Notes: generated by a model from the letters alone, not told the origin. 64,000 bases of DNA from Gaeumannomyces sp. JS-464 (GCA_002197995.1 NGZR01000002.1:2976001-3040000), one strand, 5' to 3'; shown: positions 37,103-49,422, counted from the stretch's first letter. Translations and numbers: made by a program.

Positions 37103-38560
37103 GACGGGACGTACAGACAGGGAGTGAAGGCAGATATGGCAGATGGACGCGGGGTGGGAGGGTGTGACAGGAAAAGAAACAACATATTGACGCTGTTGCA
37201 GGCCGGCCCTTGCTCGCTATCGCGGCACAAAGATGGCAGCAGACGCGCATACGAGAAAATGTCATCAAAACCAAATTGCCAAAGAAAGAAGTCGACGCAA
37301 CTACCCTTGCGGGAGGGTCACTTTTCACCCCATCAGGCCAAAAATAAGGTATCAAAAAAGAAGACGAGAAGAAAATAAAAATAAAAAAAAGTAAAGAAAT
37401 GAGCAAGGACCGAAGCCCGCATCTCCCATCTCGACCAAAAGGCAGGGCCCGTCGACAATCGACGTGGGCGGGAGGGGCCCCCCGCCGTGACTGCTGGGAT
37501 TTGCACAGGGGTGTGTTACAGATTCGACTAGGCTTCCCCAAAGCCGCGTCCAACGAAAATGTCACCCAGGCACCAGAAGAAAAAAAAAAATGGACGGACG
37601 TGAAGCTCACGCCAGCCGCAGGCACGGGACTCTCCCCCTGGGCTCTCTGCTCTGCCCCCACCACAGACGTAACTCGAGAGAGCCGTGGTGTCTCCCATCC
37701 TCGCAAACGTCGATCATCAGCCTCTTCGGGGATAGAGCACAACAGAGGCAGGCGGGCAGACGGCAGGCAAAAGGCACTGCGCCGTGTCTGCCACATCCTC
37801 TTTCTTTGCTTCTTCCAAACTTCCTTTTTTACAAGCCCTGTCATCTACCTACCTATCTGCCTGTCGTGCCTGCCTGTCCATCCGCCTATTCCAGGGGTAT
37901 CACACAACCCAGCAGCAGCCCCCTCCCTCGCCTCGCCTTCCTTGCATGTTTGTTGCCTGGTGAAAGAGGGTTGTTGGAGGGGATACATATCTGGGATCGG
38001 TGACCTGGTGGGAAGCGATGATGCTGGCTGGCAGCTTGCGTTTAATTACAGCGAGAAAGAGCCGTGACGAACCGATTGTTTATTTCCTATCTCAGATCCC
38101 CTCACAACTGACATGCAGCCTTCTCGAGATTGCCCGAGACATGACAGGATGGAGGGGGAGACCTAGCCCAGCAACGAACGGAATATGCCACAGCCACCAG
38201 CCAGCCCACCAGCCCTGCCAGTCAGGCGAGCCAGACAACCAAGGAAGCACGCACCACAACACGCACCCATCATCCCGTTGAAACGGAACACGAGCGGGAC
38301 GCCCCACGGAGAGGTGGGTTTTTTTTTGTGCTATTTTCTCTTTCTCTTTATTTCTTCCCGACTCTCTTTATTTTTTTTTTTTTTCTCGCATCCCACCTTA
38401 ATTTTGTCCATCCCGCATGATAATGGAATTGCGTTATGGATCGCCGCCCCAGACCTCCCACCAGCCAATTGGGGGTGGGGAACCACAATATCGGCAAAGA
38501 AAGAGAGACGTCGAAACACCAACCTATGCCACACCCTCTTCTCTCGTGTCCCCCTTGCTC

Positions 38561-38578
38561 TCTCTCTCTCTCTCTCTT
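38561..38578. repeat. (CT)n microsatellite
   Basis: A CT dinucleotide tract of about nine units inside a wider pyrimidine-rich plus-strand stretch. Confidence 0.75.
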
Positions 38579-39327
38579 GTCACCCTCGCAGCAGATCTAA
38601 CTTTCCTTTTCCGGCAAGTCGTCGAAATTGCGGCGGGGACTCCCATCGCCTTCCCGTTCATGCCGTGAATTGGATGCGCAGGTCGTTCGTGGGGTTTTGT
38701 TTGTTTCGTCAATGGTGATCCTTTGCTCGTGTTCACTATGAGCATGATCCATGTTTGTGTGTGTGTTTCGTCCAGCCGCCCATACGCGAACCCATAGCAA
38801 CCGACGAATATCATGACGTTGTTGCTTCGCTGCTCACCCATGCCATCCAAGGATGGATGCTTGGCGCTGATGATGATTATGATGGGATGGGGATGGACGA
38901 TGGACAGCGGGTGCGTGCATGCAGGGCACGGCAGGCCCTGGTCGAACCCTGGTTTTTATTTTTTTTATTTTCTTCTGTTGGTCTTTTCCTTTTCCTGACC
39001 AGGAAGCTCAACCTTGATCCGCTCCCGCCGGGCTCGCCGGCGATCCCTCTGTGTTTCGAAACACATCTCATCCCGAGATGTGGGGGATAGGCCGATATAC
39101 TCGCCCTCCAATTGCCCGGCCTGCCCGAACTTATCCCACACCCCCAACCCGGGACCACATGACAGCCCTCGCGTATTGGCCAAGCTGACCACCCCAGGTC
39201 GTTGTTCAACTCAGGGACATCCACTCCCAATGAGTCCCTCATCTCTCAGCTCTCACTACTACTCTACGGGATATTCACGCCGCATGCCGGCGCGGCCTGG
39301 CGTATCCAGTTGGGGAGTGCGGGTGCT

Positions 39328-39354
39328 TGCCTGCCTGCCTGCCTGCCTGCCTGC
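39328..39354. repeat. (TGCC)n microsatellite
   Basis: Almost seven TGCC units in non-coding DNA. Confidence 0.85.
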
Positions 39355-41879
39355 CCCTCCCTGAGATGAACATGGACACGATCAAGATTTTCTCTTTTCC
39401 CACCTGCATGCCCTCGTTTCCTTAGCGTCTATGAAATGCCGACGACCTTTCCTCGTTGGACTTCCGGGTGGGTTCCGGCTTTTGGCCGGTTCCCCTTGCG
39501 TCCAAGGGGTGAAGAAAGCTAGCTTCCTCGCCCCGGTCGGTGAAAGACGCGTTCTGGCGGGGACATCCTCTTCTTCCTGTTTTTTTTTTTTCTTTTCTTT
39601 TACTCCCCCAGTGTCCGGCAACCCTGATTCCTCCCGCCTTTTCCCTGCCTTTTCTCTCTGAATCTTTCCTTTTTTTTCTCGCTCCAAAGTCAAAAAGCCA
39701 AACCCGCGATGGTGGCATGGATATCCCAACAGGGGATCCTCCTACTGGTGCCCCGGCACTTCTGCTAGCTTAGGGGGTGTGTGTAGACGTGAAAGAACGG
39801 CCGATTCTAGCGCCAGGGTCCTCCGCCTCTCCCCTAGTTTCCTAGCCTTCTCATTTCTGCCTACCACACCTTTTTTTAATTTTTTTTCTTCACATTACGC
39901 CGAGCACACAGACACCACCCACTACTTTGTGCATCTAAGCCCCTTATTTGTCCCAAAGGGGTTTGGTCATTGCCTCGGCGTGACGTGAGGCGCCGCTGCC
40001 GCGTCTCTAGATTTGGTGGCTACTCTGATTTTTTTCCCCTTCTTTTCTTTTTCTCTCCTTCTCTCCCCCAACTCCCCTACCTTTCTCCTTTTTTTATTTG
40101 GCCGAACAAGCCCGAGGCGGCTCAAGCGCGTTTCGGCTGCCGGATGGCTTTCCCCTGGTGCCTCCTGCCAGTTGGCAGACCAGAAGAGAGAGAGAGAGAG
40201 AAAAAAAAAAAGAAGAACAAGTCACATACAAGATATCACGTATATGTAGTGGTACAGCGTCATGTACAGCAACATACACAAACAACCATGAAAACCAGAT
40301 ATTGCAACCAACCCATCTGCAAGTTGTCGTGGCCCTGCTTCCCAGATCACGATCAGATGGTTGGGCCGGCTGGCCGGCTTCGGCAAAAGAGTAGGGGGAG
40401 GGGGTGGACTACTGCACGTTCCGAGCCTGCATCCTGCTGCTCCTCTCTGCAGGAAGCACACACGATCCCACTTTTTCTGTTTGTTTATCAAGGCTTTTTT
40501 TTCCCACTCCCCGACCCGAAAGAGGAAAGAAGCAGACGGCGGGCCGTGATCTGCAGTTGAAAACTCTGCTTCCTGACAGGGCCCTATGGGGTTAGTTCAG
40601 CCTCTTGTTTTTTTTTCTCTCTCTTCTTTTTTTCGTGTCTGTCCCCTGGCTCTTGTGCTCATTCTCCCTTGCATCTCGCTGACTGGACCACTCTCCCCAC
40701 CTTCTTTCCTCTCTTTTCGCCACCCACCTACCCGTTTCCAGTCAACCGAGTCCCATGTTAGGCCTAGGGCGGAGATGCGAGGATGTGGCGGCGAAGCCCG
40801 GCCTTACCTCAAAGGAGACAAGGCCAGTGGACCATGGGAGAGGCACAAGGTCGCCAAGAACACGGCGGTGAGTTTGCAAGGGGTGGGAGGGTGTGTGGAT
40901 GTGTGCGTGCGTGCGTGTATGTCGCGGTACGTAGCATGGGCGACGGAGGAGGCGGGAAATGTTGGCCGGGTTCAAGCGCAGTGTGGGCGTGCACCGGACG
41001 AATAACGCGTGACCAGCCCTTTGTTTTTGAATCCATCACGTTGTTCTTCTTCTCACTTGCCATGATGACGGGGGTGACCCACGCAAAGCGAACCCTTCCT
41101 CGGCCCCCAATCTTCTTCACACCTTGCTGGCTTTTTTGACTTCGTGGCCAGCCAAGCAACTACAGCACCCACGCACCCTGGAATCTTGTTCTCCTCTCTC
41201 GCTCCTGCAATATGATGGAGTACGACCTAGGGGTCATGTGCCGGCCGAGAAGATCTCGCACCCGCCGTAAATAACCCTCCCTTGGTATGGATGAATAACT
41301 CCGGCACCCCTTCACGCCCCATAGCCGCCGGGGGATCAACGACGGGGATGGGGACAGAGGGACCCCCCCTGTGCGGGTGTGCTTCTTTTGACAAGTGCCG
41401 ATGTGCTTGTGCAGAGTTGTGTCAAGCACCCCCGCTAATTCCTCCGCAACTGGTGGCGCCAACACAGCCAGCGCCGGGCCGCCGTTGAGGTCGCTGGTCT
41501 CGGAGCATAGACCACTCGAAAAGCTTGGACGGCGCTGGAATCATCCGTGGCAGGGAGACGTCTGAATTTCCGTCTCCAGAGAGACGGGATGGATGATGGG
41601 CAGTGGGCAAATCCCATGCTGAGGCAGGAATTTGCGCTGATGCTTTACGAGAACCCGACGGTATTTACAACTTGTGCAGCATGTGCAGGTACTTTTGTTG
41701 GTGCAACCGGATAAATATGCCTGCCGAGTGTCTGGAAAAGGGTGGGGTCGGGGAGATGACTGTGTTCACCCTGCAGAAGCAAAAGCTCCTTCAAGCCCTG
41801 CCGATGCCTTGGCTGGAGCTGTGTGTCGGCGACAGGAAGGATATGGTGATCCAAGACATACAATGAGCAAACGTTGACC

Positions 41880-44833
41880 TAGTATTGAATTTAAACAAAA
41901 TAAATATATCTAACAAGCTCTGTATACCTCTGAAACGATGTGGATATCTTTATAGTCACGCATTGTTGGCCACGGTAACTGTGAAACGCCTGGGGTCCCT
42001 GGTGAATATTGATGGTTGGTGCTAAAGCCGAAGTGACAAAACACAGATATGGAGCATTCCGTATTACAGCGACCTCTCTCCATAACCACAGCACTACAGC
42101 TCGATTCCGCGACCATACATTGGATAGGCCCTAGGTGGTTCCACGATGTTATCGAGAGATCGGACAGATCGTTGTCTGGATTGTTGCCCTTGACCCCACG
42201 TCCTTGCTCCGCCCTGGCATCAACGCCTTCGATGCGGTCAACCCCGAGTTAACCTTTTATCGTCCAGATAGGCAAATCATTCTCTTCAGATGGATCTATT
42301 TGCTTCTGTTTGCTGTTCCCATCAGTTGCCTATTTTCAGCCTTCCCCTTCCGCTAAAATCTCCGTTCTCCCGTATTTTTAAGCCTGCTCTAGCACTAGAT
42401 GCCCATGGCATGGGCATCTCATACTCAAGTTGCACGTGTTCTTGTTGGCATGAAACAATGATTGGCCGAGCCAGGTTGCTAGGGCTTTCAAAATATAGGA
42501 TATCAGTCAATCGTTTGAAACGAGTTAGCACGGGATTCGTTCTCAAGGTGTCACACGGAAGCGACCAGGGATTCTTGGGAATAGCCTCACAAGGGCCACG
42601 GAGGCCCAAGCGCCCGAGAAAGTAAGCGCTGGAGCAGTGGAGCCAGTCATTAAAATAGGGCTGCCAGTCGGGCCAACGGAGATGGCGTAAGTGGACGGGC
42701 CACCTGCACGGGCCACCTAAATCTGGCTATTTAATCCCGGCGTCATTTCAGAATCCCCTCAGCAGATTCTGGCTCCTTAAGCATCTCTTGAGACCATGAA
42801 AGATTATCAGCTTTCATAATAGAGATCAATCCTCCAAGCCTGCATTGCACCCTTGTGACACAAGGGCTGTATTAAACACACTCGCTTCCAGTCCCCGCTT
42901 TTACTCCCCCGTTCCCTCTTCTGCTTTTTGTTACTTTATCCTTCCTGCTACTGCTTTATTTCGTCCATCTTTATTATTTCGGAAGAAACTGTCTTCAGTC
43001 AGTGTGTAAACCACTTGTCGCCTAACCTATACAAGCTTCCAACTGACGAGTTCTCAGTTTGTATTTTGTACATTTGTGTCATTATACCATCGGCTGACCA
43101 GTTACTTTACGCTGGGTTTAGGAAAGGCTCAAACCTCAACAGTTTCCGCGTTGTCACGGGTGTGATCTCCAGGCATACAACTTTACCGCCAATCTCACAA
43201 GCATCCGCTACTTTCAGAGTTAATGGAGCTCTACGAGAGACAATTGAATATGTAAAATCGGTCAAAGAAGCATAAAATTATCTCCCCAACTCGAGCCGTC
43301 TAGCAGCGCTCAGAGAAACTAGCTTTATCTTTCACCTACTCAGAACTAAAAATAGTCATCATGACTCCTTGGTTAGCTTGGCACGCCTCGACACACCATA
43401 AAAAGATAAGGCCATGTCGACTTTGAAAGCTGTCGGGTGGGCCGACAGAGATTTCACATGCCCATGCGATCTATTGACGACACGACTTGCAACTAGCCAA
43501 GTGCAGGAAACTGTGTCACAGATTGCCATTGCGGTATTTGCTCATTATACTACTTTGCCAGAATTTGCGTGGCAGTTGCACGGGATCTATTGCTAGCTAT
43601 TCCATGCGAAGAATTGGTAGCTAACGACGTGGCAATTTTAAGGAGAAAAGAGGTTAATATAAACAAGTGGCAGGTTGCTGGGTTGTTTGTTGCCTGGTCG
43701 AGACGGTTCAAGTCCGTACCCAGGATACAACCGGCACCATGTAGGTAGCTAAAATGACATCAGAGAGCCACATGCCTCCGTAGAGATCCTGTCACAAAGA
43801 GGTTGGATACCCTAAGCCTGATCAGCCTTGGCTCAGTACCACGGATCTTACCTACACCACGAATGCTCCATAACAATTAGAGAGTATCCTGGCTTTCTAG
43901 CAGGCCCCGTCACTCCAACACGCCCATGTATAGGTCTAGAATGTCTTCTACCTGTGGCACACTCCTTTTAACGGAACCAGAGGTGCACATCAATCCTCTA
44001 CGCCTCCTGCGTACTCTCTGCTTTACCATAGACCCTTTTCGTTACTGTTTTCTGTTCAACATGGCTGTAGCCACTGCTGTTGATATGCACATTTGTCCCT
44101 TCGAGTCGGTATGACAAAGACGGGCCACACTTCAAAGGTCCGCAGTAAGGAAGCAGGTGCGCGTCATAGTAGGTCAAGCCCGTCTGCGGTCTCGGCGTGG
44201 TTCGCCCGGTGGAATGGAACTAAAGCACCCGCAACGTGGATCGCAGCCATAGCCTGTAAACCCTAACCCGGCCGTGTTGCTGGACGACGCCGTCGTCATA
44301 TGATGGCTCGACGTCAGCGCTTCGTGCGGCGCCATAAAAGACTACTCTCGCCCCAGTTCGCATTCATCCGCAAATTGGCAGTGCTATTTCGGCTTTTACG
44401 TGGGCGCTGAGAGCGTTGTAAGGGAAGTAACTGTCATAGCATTGCAGTCCCAGCAAGGTGGGAACCGCCGCATGGCGCGCGCTGTCTATTCGTGTGCGTA
44501 GATGCTCCTCGAGGCCGCTCACTTCCTCTATGGAGGATGATTAAAACATAACAAAGGAAATACTCTTTTTTGTTTCAAGAAAACTCTGTCCCAGATATCC
44601 CGCATGTGCAAAAAGAAAACAAGGAGACGCGTTGCCGCAAACAAACTGGCTGATACCAAGCCTTTTAGTTTTTTTTTTTTTCTTTCCCCAAGAACCGTAA
44701 CCGCCTAACCCATCGACAGAAAAAGCAAAAATAAGGAGCAGAGTGGAAGAGACAGGTTAAGCCGATAGCAGACGACACAAACAAGATAAAGAGAAAGGTA
44801 AGATAGAAGCAAGAAAAGAAAGAAAGGAGGTCT
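41880..44833. other. Lower-GC block between the flbC upstream region and the PQ-loop gene
   Basis: About 2.9 kb with visibly lower GC than its surroundings. It lacks the T/A homopolymers and pyrimidine tracts seen to the left, so it looks like DNA of different origin or under different mutation. Short ORFs (for example 42928-43275) show no recognisable domain and no transposase or reverse-transcriptase motif. An 11-base match to the tRNA B-box (GGTTCAAGTCC, 43706-43716) is present without a full tRNA fold. The right 170 bases should include 3' UTR of the PQ-loop gene. Confidence 0.35.
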
Positions 44834-46138
44834 TCAACGCGAATAATTGGACATGCTGCGCTGGAGGATAGGGCGCGAGTCCCAGCGCTCGCCGTCGATG
44901 CTCTCCCCGTCGGCGTCGGAGACGGCGGTGTCTTCATCGTCGGGGAAGTCGTCGTCGTCCTCATCCTCGTCCTTGTTGTACAAGAAGAACTGGATGAAGA
45001 TGCCCATGTCAAGCAGCAGGGTGCCGAGACTGCCGGCCAGCCACGAGAGGTTGACGAGAATGTACTGCCAGTAGATGTGGGCAGCCTCCCCAGGAGCGCA
45101 GCCGGCGGCTGCCGACCCGCCCACGTGACAGGGCGGATCGAAGGCGAAGATGGAAAGGACGTATGTGAGATTGCCGAGGCAGGCGAAGAGAAAGAAGAGC
45201 ATGCTCACGCCCTCGGTGGACTTGCGGCGCCAGTTCAGGAGGAGCTGGGGCACGCGGGAGCCGAGGTAAAGGACGGCACACAACCAGCCGAAAATCTGGC
45301 CCCAAAAGCTGAATTCGAGCACGTCGTCGCCAGTGCTGGGGGGAGATGGAGGCTGGGCGTCCCCTTCGCGGTGGCTCGGCCGCGGCCGGCTCATGTACCA
45401 GCCGGCGACTCCGGCGGTGCACACCATGAGGACGGCGAGCAGGTTGAAGCCAGCGGCCTGGAGCTTCGAGGTGGCGGAGCTGCGGGCCGATGACCTAGAC
45501 GCCGGGGTCGGAAGTGCCGTGTCGCGGACAAAGGCAGACTCGTCCAGCAGCGGCACGACGGGCGAGAGGTGGTGGGAGTTGTTTGACCAGGACCCGCGGC
45601 GGTCCTCACCAAGGCCACAGTTCCCGGCGCTGGGGCGGCGGCGGTCTGGCACGTGAGCCAGAAGGCCCGTACGCTCGTCCGGCTCACCAGTGTGGCCATT
45701 AGCGGCGTGGCCATTTGACGACGGTAGCTGCTTGCGCGGCTTGGGCGCAGGCGGAACCACCTCGTCACGGAACGTGAAGCCACGGTAGTAGAAGCACTGG
45801 CCTAGAAGGACGATGTCTGCTATGGTGTAGTAGACGGCCAGGATGATCTGCGAGGCCGTGGTTAGTAACGAGTTGACGGGAAATGTGCTGGTTCATGTTT
45901 GCTTGATACTGACCATCGTGGGCAGGACGCCCTGCAGGACGGCACCCAGGATGTTGAAGACATCGCCGGCGAGCCAGACGATGATGAACTGCAGCGACAG
46001 GCCGTCGGCGCTGCTGCGGCGGAAGTTCTCGACGATCTGGGGCGAGAAGACGACGACCCAGCAGGCAATGGATATCGAGCCGCAGATGCCCGAGATGGCC
46101 TCAACGTCGAGGTTTAGGGGTCCGGTGGGAGGCGCCAT
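44834..46138 (-). CDS. PQ-loop vacuolar cationic amino-acid transporter, Ypq1/PQLC2-like
   Basis: A seven-helix PQ-loop transporter of the Ypq/PQLC2 family, which moves lysine, arginine and histidine across the vacuolar membrane in yeast. Exons 46138-45914 and 45848-44834; the 65 bp intron has a GTCAGT donor and a TTACTAACC branch site. PQ motif 1 is FSPQIVENFRRSSADGLS and motif 2 is SRVPQLLLNWRRKSTEGVS, each with following hydrophobic helices. Between them is a long hydrophilic loop (about residues 105-195) with ERTGLL, an acidic dileucine signal of the AP-3 vacuolar-sorting type. The C-terminus is an acidic Asp/Glu tail. The splice joins PTM to IILAVYY as in homologues, but one extra T at about 45840-45841 on the coding strand shifts the frame just after the junction. 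Corrected length is about 412 aa. Divergent from NPY1. The substrate is inferred from the family. Confidence 0.9.
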
Positions 46139-46707
46139 CGCGAGGTGGACCTTGGGGGTCGATCGGGCTCACATCAAGAGCGGGATGGAGCCGCGTCTAG
46201 CCTCGAGCAACCGAGGCAGCCGCCAGGCGCTTGCCGTCTGCTCTGGCCAGGGCAAGAGACGCGCGGTAGGATGATGGGACGGAAAAGCGAATGCGAAAGC
46301 AAGGAGCAAGGCAGGGGTATCACAAAAAGAATGATTACAATAACGAGGCCAACATGGAATTCGCGCGATGTTGGGGATCGGCGACGCAAGGGGGAAAAAA
46401 AAAAAAAAGAATGAGCAGGATTTTTTTTGTTCTCGTCTCCTGCTCTTTCAAGTTAGGCACGCGTCCCTCGTGCAATTTCTGTGGCTTTGCATTCCTGATT
46501 GTTTTTTTATTCAGCCCGCGCCCCAGAAAGAAAGAAAAAAAAAAAAAAAAATTTGAAGCCGGATTGAGGACATGCAATCAATCAAGCTGACAACGTGATT
46601 TAATGAACAGATCCATGGATACATCCCCTGATCTGGAGGACACGGGGGCTGTTGGGGTAGGCCCCACGTGGCCCTACAGAGGCTTTCTCCCGTTGTTCTC
46701 GTTTCAA

Positions 46708-46743
46708 TTGATGCTCCGCTTGATGCTCCGCTTGATGCTCCGC
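46708..46743. repeat. Three exact copies of a 12-bp unit
   Basis: TTGATGCTCCGC is present three times head to tail with a partial fourth copy (TTGAT). It lies about 570 bp upstream of the PQ-loop start. If a DNA-binding protein recognised the unit this would be a clustered site; there is no direct evidence. Confidence 0.85.
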
Positions 46744-47868
46744 TTGATTCTCGATGTAGAGTTTTCCCGTGGCAAAAATAGAGGCAGCCGTCCTGAAATG
46801 CGTGGGAGCCCAGCAGCCTTGGTCGGCTGGTGGTGCATTGATTACTCGGACAAGGGGCTTGTGCTGTGCGGGGAACTGGCTGTCAAAGGGTCTTGGGCGA
46901 GTCGTGGAGCCCATCGCTGCGGGACCCGCATGACCAGCCCAGATCCAATCCCGCCCAATCTAGCTCTGCCAAACAGCGTCGAATTTGGCCTCAGCTCAAC
47001 ATGCGCCGATACGAAGTGGAATGACGACGCAAAGACCGATGCCGCAGACGCGCGCGTCTCGAAAAGGAGCAGAGGATAAACACGCACGGGCCAGGACTCA
47101 AAGCCGCCCCTGTTGAGCCCCCTCGAGCCACCTCAGCTGCGAAGATGACAGGACTTGGCATTGGTGCTGAACACCGACTGTCGTATTAAACACGGTGGTG
47201 CTACGTAGAAACCCGCTCTACCCAGGCCCTATAACACCCAATAGTACCACAGCGGCCCAACACAACCGCAGACGAGACGGGGCGCCCGAGGATACTTTAT
47301 TTCGCGTCGACCTGGGCAGCGGACCGACACGGGGCACCCCCGACTGACCCACACGCCTTGGACCTCCGAGGCCGCCGCCGTCCGGACCCGGGACTGCGAA
47401 AATGGCCAGCGTGGCCGGGATGGCCTCGGGGGCGTGCATTGTTGGGCTGCCGTTGGGTTTGACCGCTTACAAAGCTCGCGCCGGCACCGTCGCGCCGCGG
47501 GCGGTGTCTTGACGCAGTACCTAGGCCACCCTGCCCTCACACCAAAGGCAGAGCCAATGTCAGCGAGCCGCATGGCGGGACACCACCGAGGCTTCCGAGC
47601 GCGCCCATGCCATTCCACTGGGCCACATACTGGGCTGGCCTGGCGGGGCGCATTTCCAATCCGGCGGTTCCGCCAGGGGCGAGGATGACGGGATTTGCAA
47701 AACCCATCCATCACCCGCCCATTCGAGCCCCGCAGTCGGGCGACTCAATCGACCGCTATCCGCTATCGCCGCGCACAAGGGCCCCCACACCGATGGATCG
47801 GATTCCCCCTCCCCCTTTTCCTGGAAATGCCGTCGGCGTGACGGGTGTGACAATGCTGCTGGCGCACG

Positions 47869-47876
47869 TATAAAAG
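47869..47876 (+). promoter_or_regulatory. TATA box of the NADH pyrophosphatase gene
   Basis: TATAAAAG lies about 155 bp upstream of the NPY1 ATG at 48031, suitable for a leader of roughly 120 bp. Confidence 0.6.
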
Positions 47877-48030
47877 CCTCATCGCTGGCCTGCGGATCCG
47901 CTCCGTGTCGCTCTCGGGCTTTGTGTTGTGTGATTGATCGCGTGTCCTCTTGCCCTCCCGCCATCGCCCGTCTTCTTGGCCGCAGAATCCCTCTCCACCC
48001 ATCCGCCTGCTTTGGCTGCGTTTTGACATC

Positions 48031-49422
48031 ATGGGCGGAAACACTCCGACACCGGCCTCCCTGCTGCCAGAGGCTCTCCACGACCACTCGATGCTTTCCA
48101 AAACCTTCGGCCCCGAGATCGTCAACTACTTCGCGGGAAACCCTCTGAACAGAGTGTCCTTCCTGCGCGGCGACCGCGACTTCCTCAAGGCCGCCTTCGC
48201 CCATCCCTCGACCGTCTTCCTCACGCTCGACAGCCTGGCCCCGTTGACGACCGCAGCCAAGAAGCTCGCTTGGGTAAAGAGAGAGGATGTCGAGTGTGTC
48301 ACCGGGACGGCGCCTTTCGACAAGACGGAGGATGAGATGATTAGGGATTACAACTCGGAGGAAAAACATCCCGTCATCATACTGCTAGGCATGGACGACA
48401 AGCAGAGGCTCGTGTCGAGGGGCAGCAATGGCGAGATTTTCCAACACAAGGACTACAAAGGCACTCCTTACTTCGCCGTTGACGTAACGGCGGACAGGGC
48501 GCTGGTGGAAAAACTGTTGGCACGGGATGGGCTGTCGTTCCACAAGGATCAACGAAGCATAGGCTTGGGCCCTGGTGAAGGTGAGAGAAGAGTGTTTCCC
48601 CCCTGGGGGTAGTGTTGTGAGCTGTATTGACTCGGAGACATCTCCTCCGCCGCCAACAGCCGCCATTTACGGCACCGCCCGAGCGCTGATGGCATGGAAC
48701 GACCGGAACCCCTTCTGCGCGCAATGCGGCCAGGCGACACTCCCCGTACACGCGGGCGCTAAGCGCGCATGCCCGCCGACAGACCTAGCGGGCGGCACCC
48801 GGACGGATCGGGCGGCCCTGCGCAACGCGAGGCGCGGTTTCCAACGTCAGCTTCCCGCGGACGGACCCGACGGTGATCGCGGCGGTGGTGGACAGCACGG
48901 GCAAACGGGCGCTGCTGGGGCGCAACAAGCGCTGGCCGCCGCACTGGTATTCGACCCTCGCCGGCTTCCTGGAGCCGGGCGAGTCCATCGAGGAGGCGGT
49001 CCGGCGCGAGGTTTGGGAGGAGAGCGGCGTCACGGTCGGACGCGTAGTCCTGCACAGCTCGCAGCCCTGGCCGTTCCCCGCCAGCCTGATGATCGGCGCC
49101 ATCGCGCAGGCGCTGCCGGGCGACGGCGAGAAGATCTTCTTGGGCAACGACCCGGAGCTGGACGACGCAAAGTGGGTGCCCATCGAGGAGCTCAAGAGGG
49201 CGCTCGAGTTTGGCGTCAGCAACCTCGGCCAGCCGCCGCCCGAGGGCTACAAGGAGGGGGACCTGAGGCTGCCGCCCGACACGGCCATTGCTAACCGGTT
49301 ATTGACCGCGGTGGTTGAGGGTACAACGGCACGTTTCCCAAGATCTAACTATCTTTCCCACATTCCCTGTTATGACCCTTTCTCGTTTTCTCCCGGCGTC
49401 TGGCATAGGCATAGAGGGATAG
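48031..49422 (+). CDS. npy1: NADH pyrophosphatase (Nudix), Npy1/NUDT12-like
   Basis: Hydrolyses NADH and related dinucleotides to NMNH and AMP; in yeast and mammals the family is linked to peroxisomes and to decapping of NAD-capped RNA. Three exons: 48031-48580, 48660-49320 and 49409-49422. The N-terminal domain begins MGGNTPTPASLLP. A zinc-ribbon follows (NPFCAQCGQ, then C at KRACPP and C at RPCATRG). The Nudix box is GFLEPGESIEEAVRREVWEE with SGV after it, followed by the family signature SQPWPFPASLM. The frame shifts by one base in about 48790-48825, between the last zinc-ribbon cysteines; no GT...AG pair fits there, so this is a likely sequence error. The last intron (49321-49408, GTACAA donor, TCTAACTAT branch site) gives a short end VVEGIEG. 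If it is retained, the reading runs on to 49445. Corrected length is about 408 aa. Confidence 0.92.

Larger units (their letters stand above)
29088..41879. other. Long gene-free upstream region of flbC
   Basis: About 12.8 kb with no recognisable gene on either strand. Features are simple repeats and homopolymers: a run of about 18 G at 30830-30846, T-rich tracts near 29815-29835 and 36775-36815, and CCAT and TGCC repeats. Plus-strand pyrimidine tracts recur at about 38320-38400, 38540-38580, 39580-39690, 40025-40095 and 40605-40735. It may hold the long promoter and 5' UTR of flbC, non-coding transcripts, or small genes I cannot recognise. Confidence 0.35.
46139..48030. promoter_or_regulatory. 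Divergent promoter region, PQ-loop transporter and NPY1
   Basis: About 1.9 kb between head-to-head genes. It contains A-rich runs (46395-46408, 46536-46550), a 12-bp tandem repeat and the NPY1 TATA element. No conserved ORF is seen. Confidence 0.45.

Noticed and set aside
46708..46743. CRISPR-like array from short tandem repeats
   Set aside because: The repeats are directly adjacent with no spacers, and the genome is eukaryotic.
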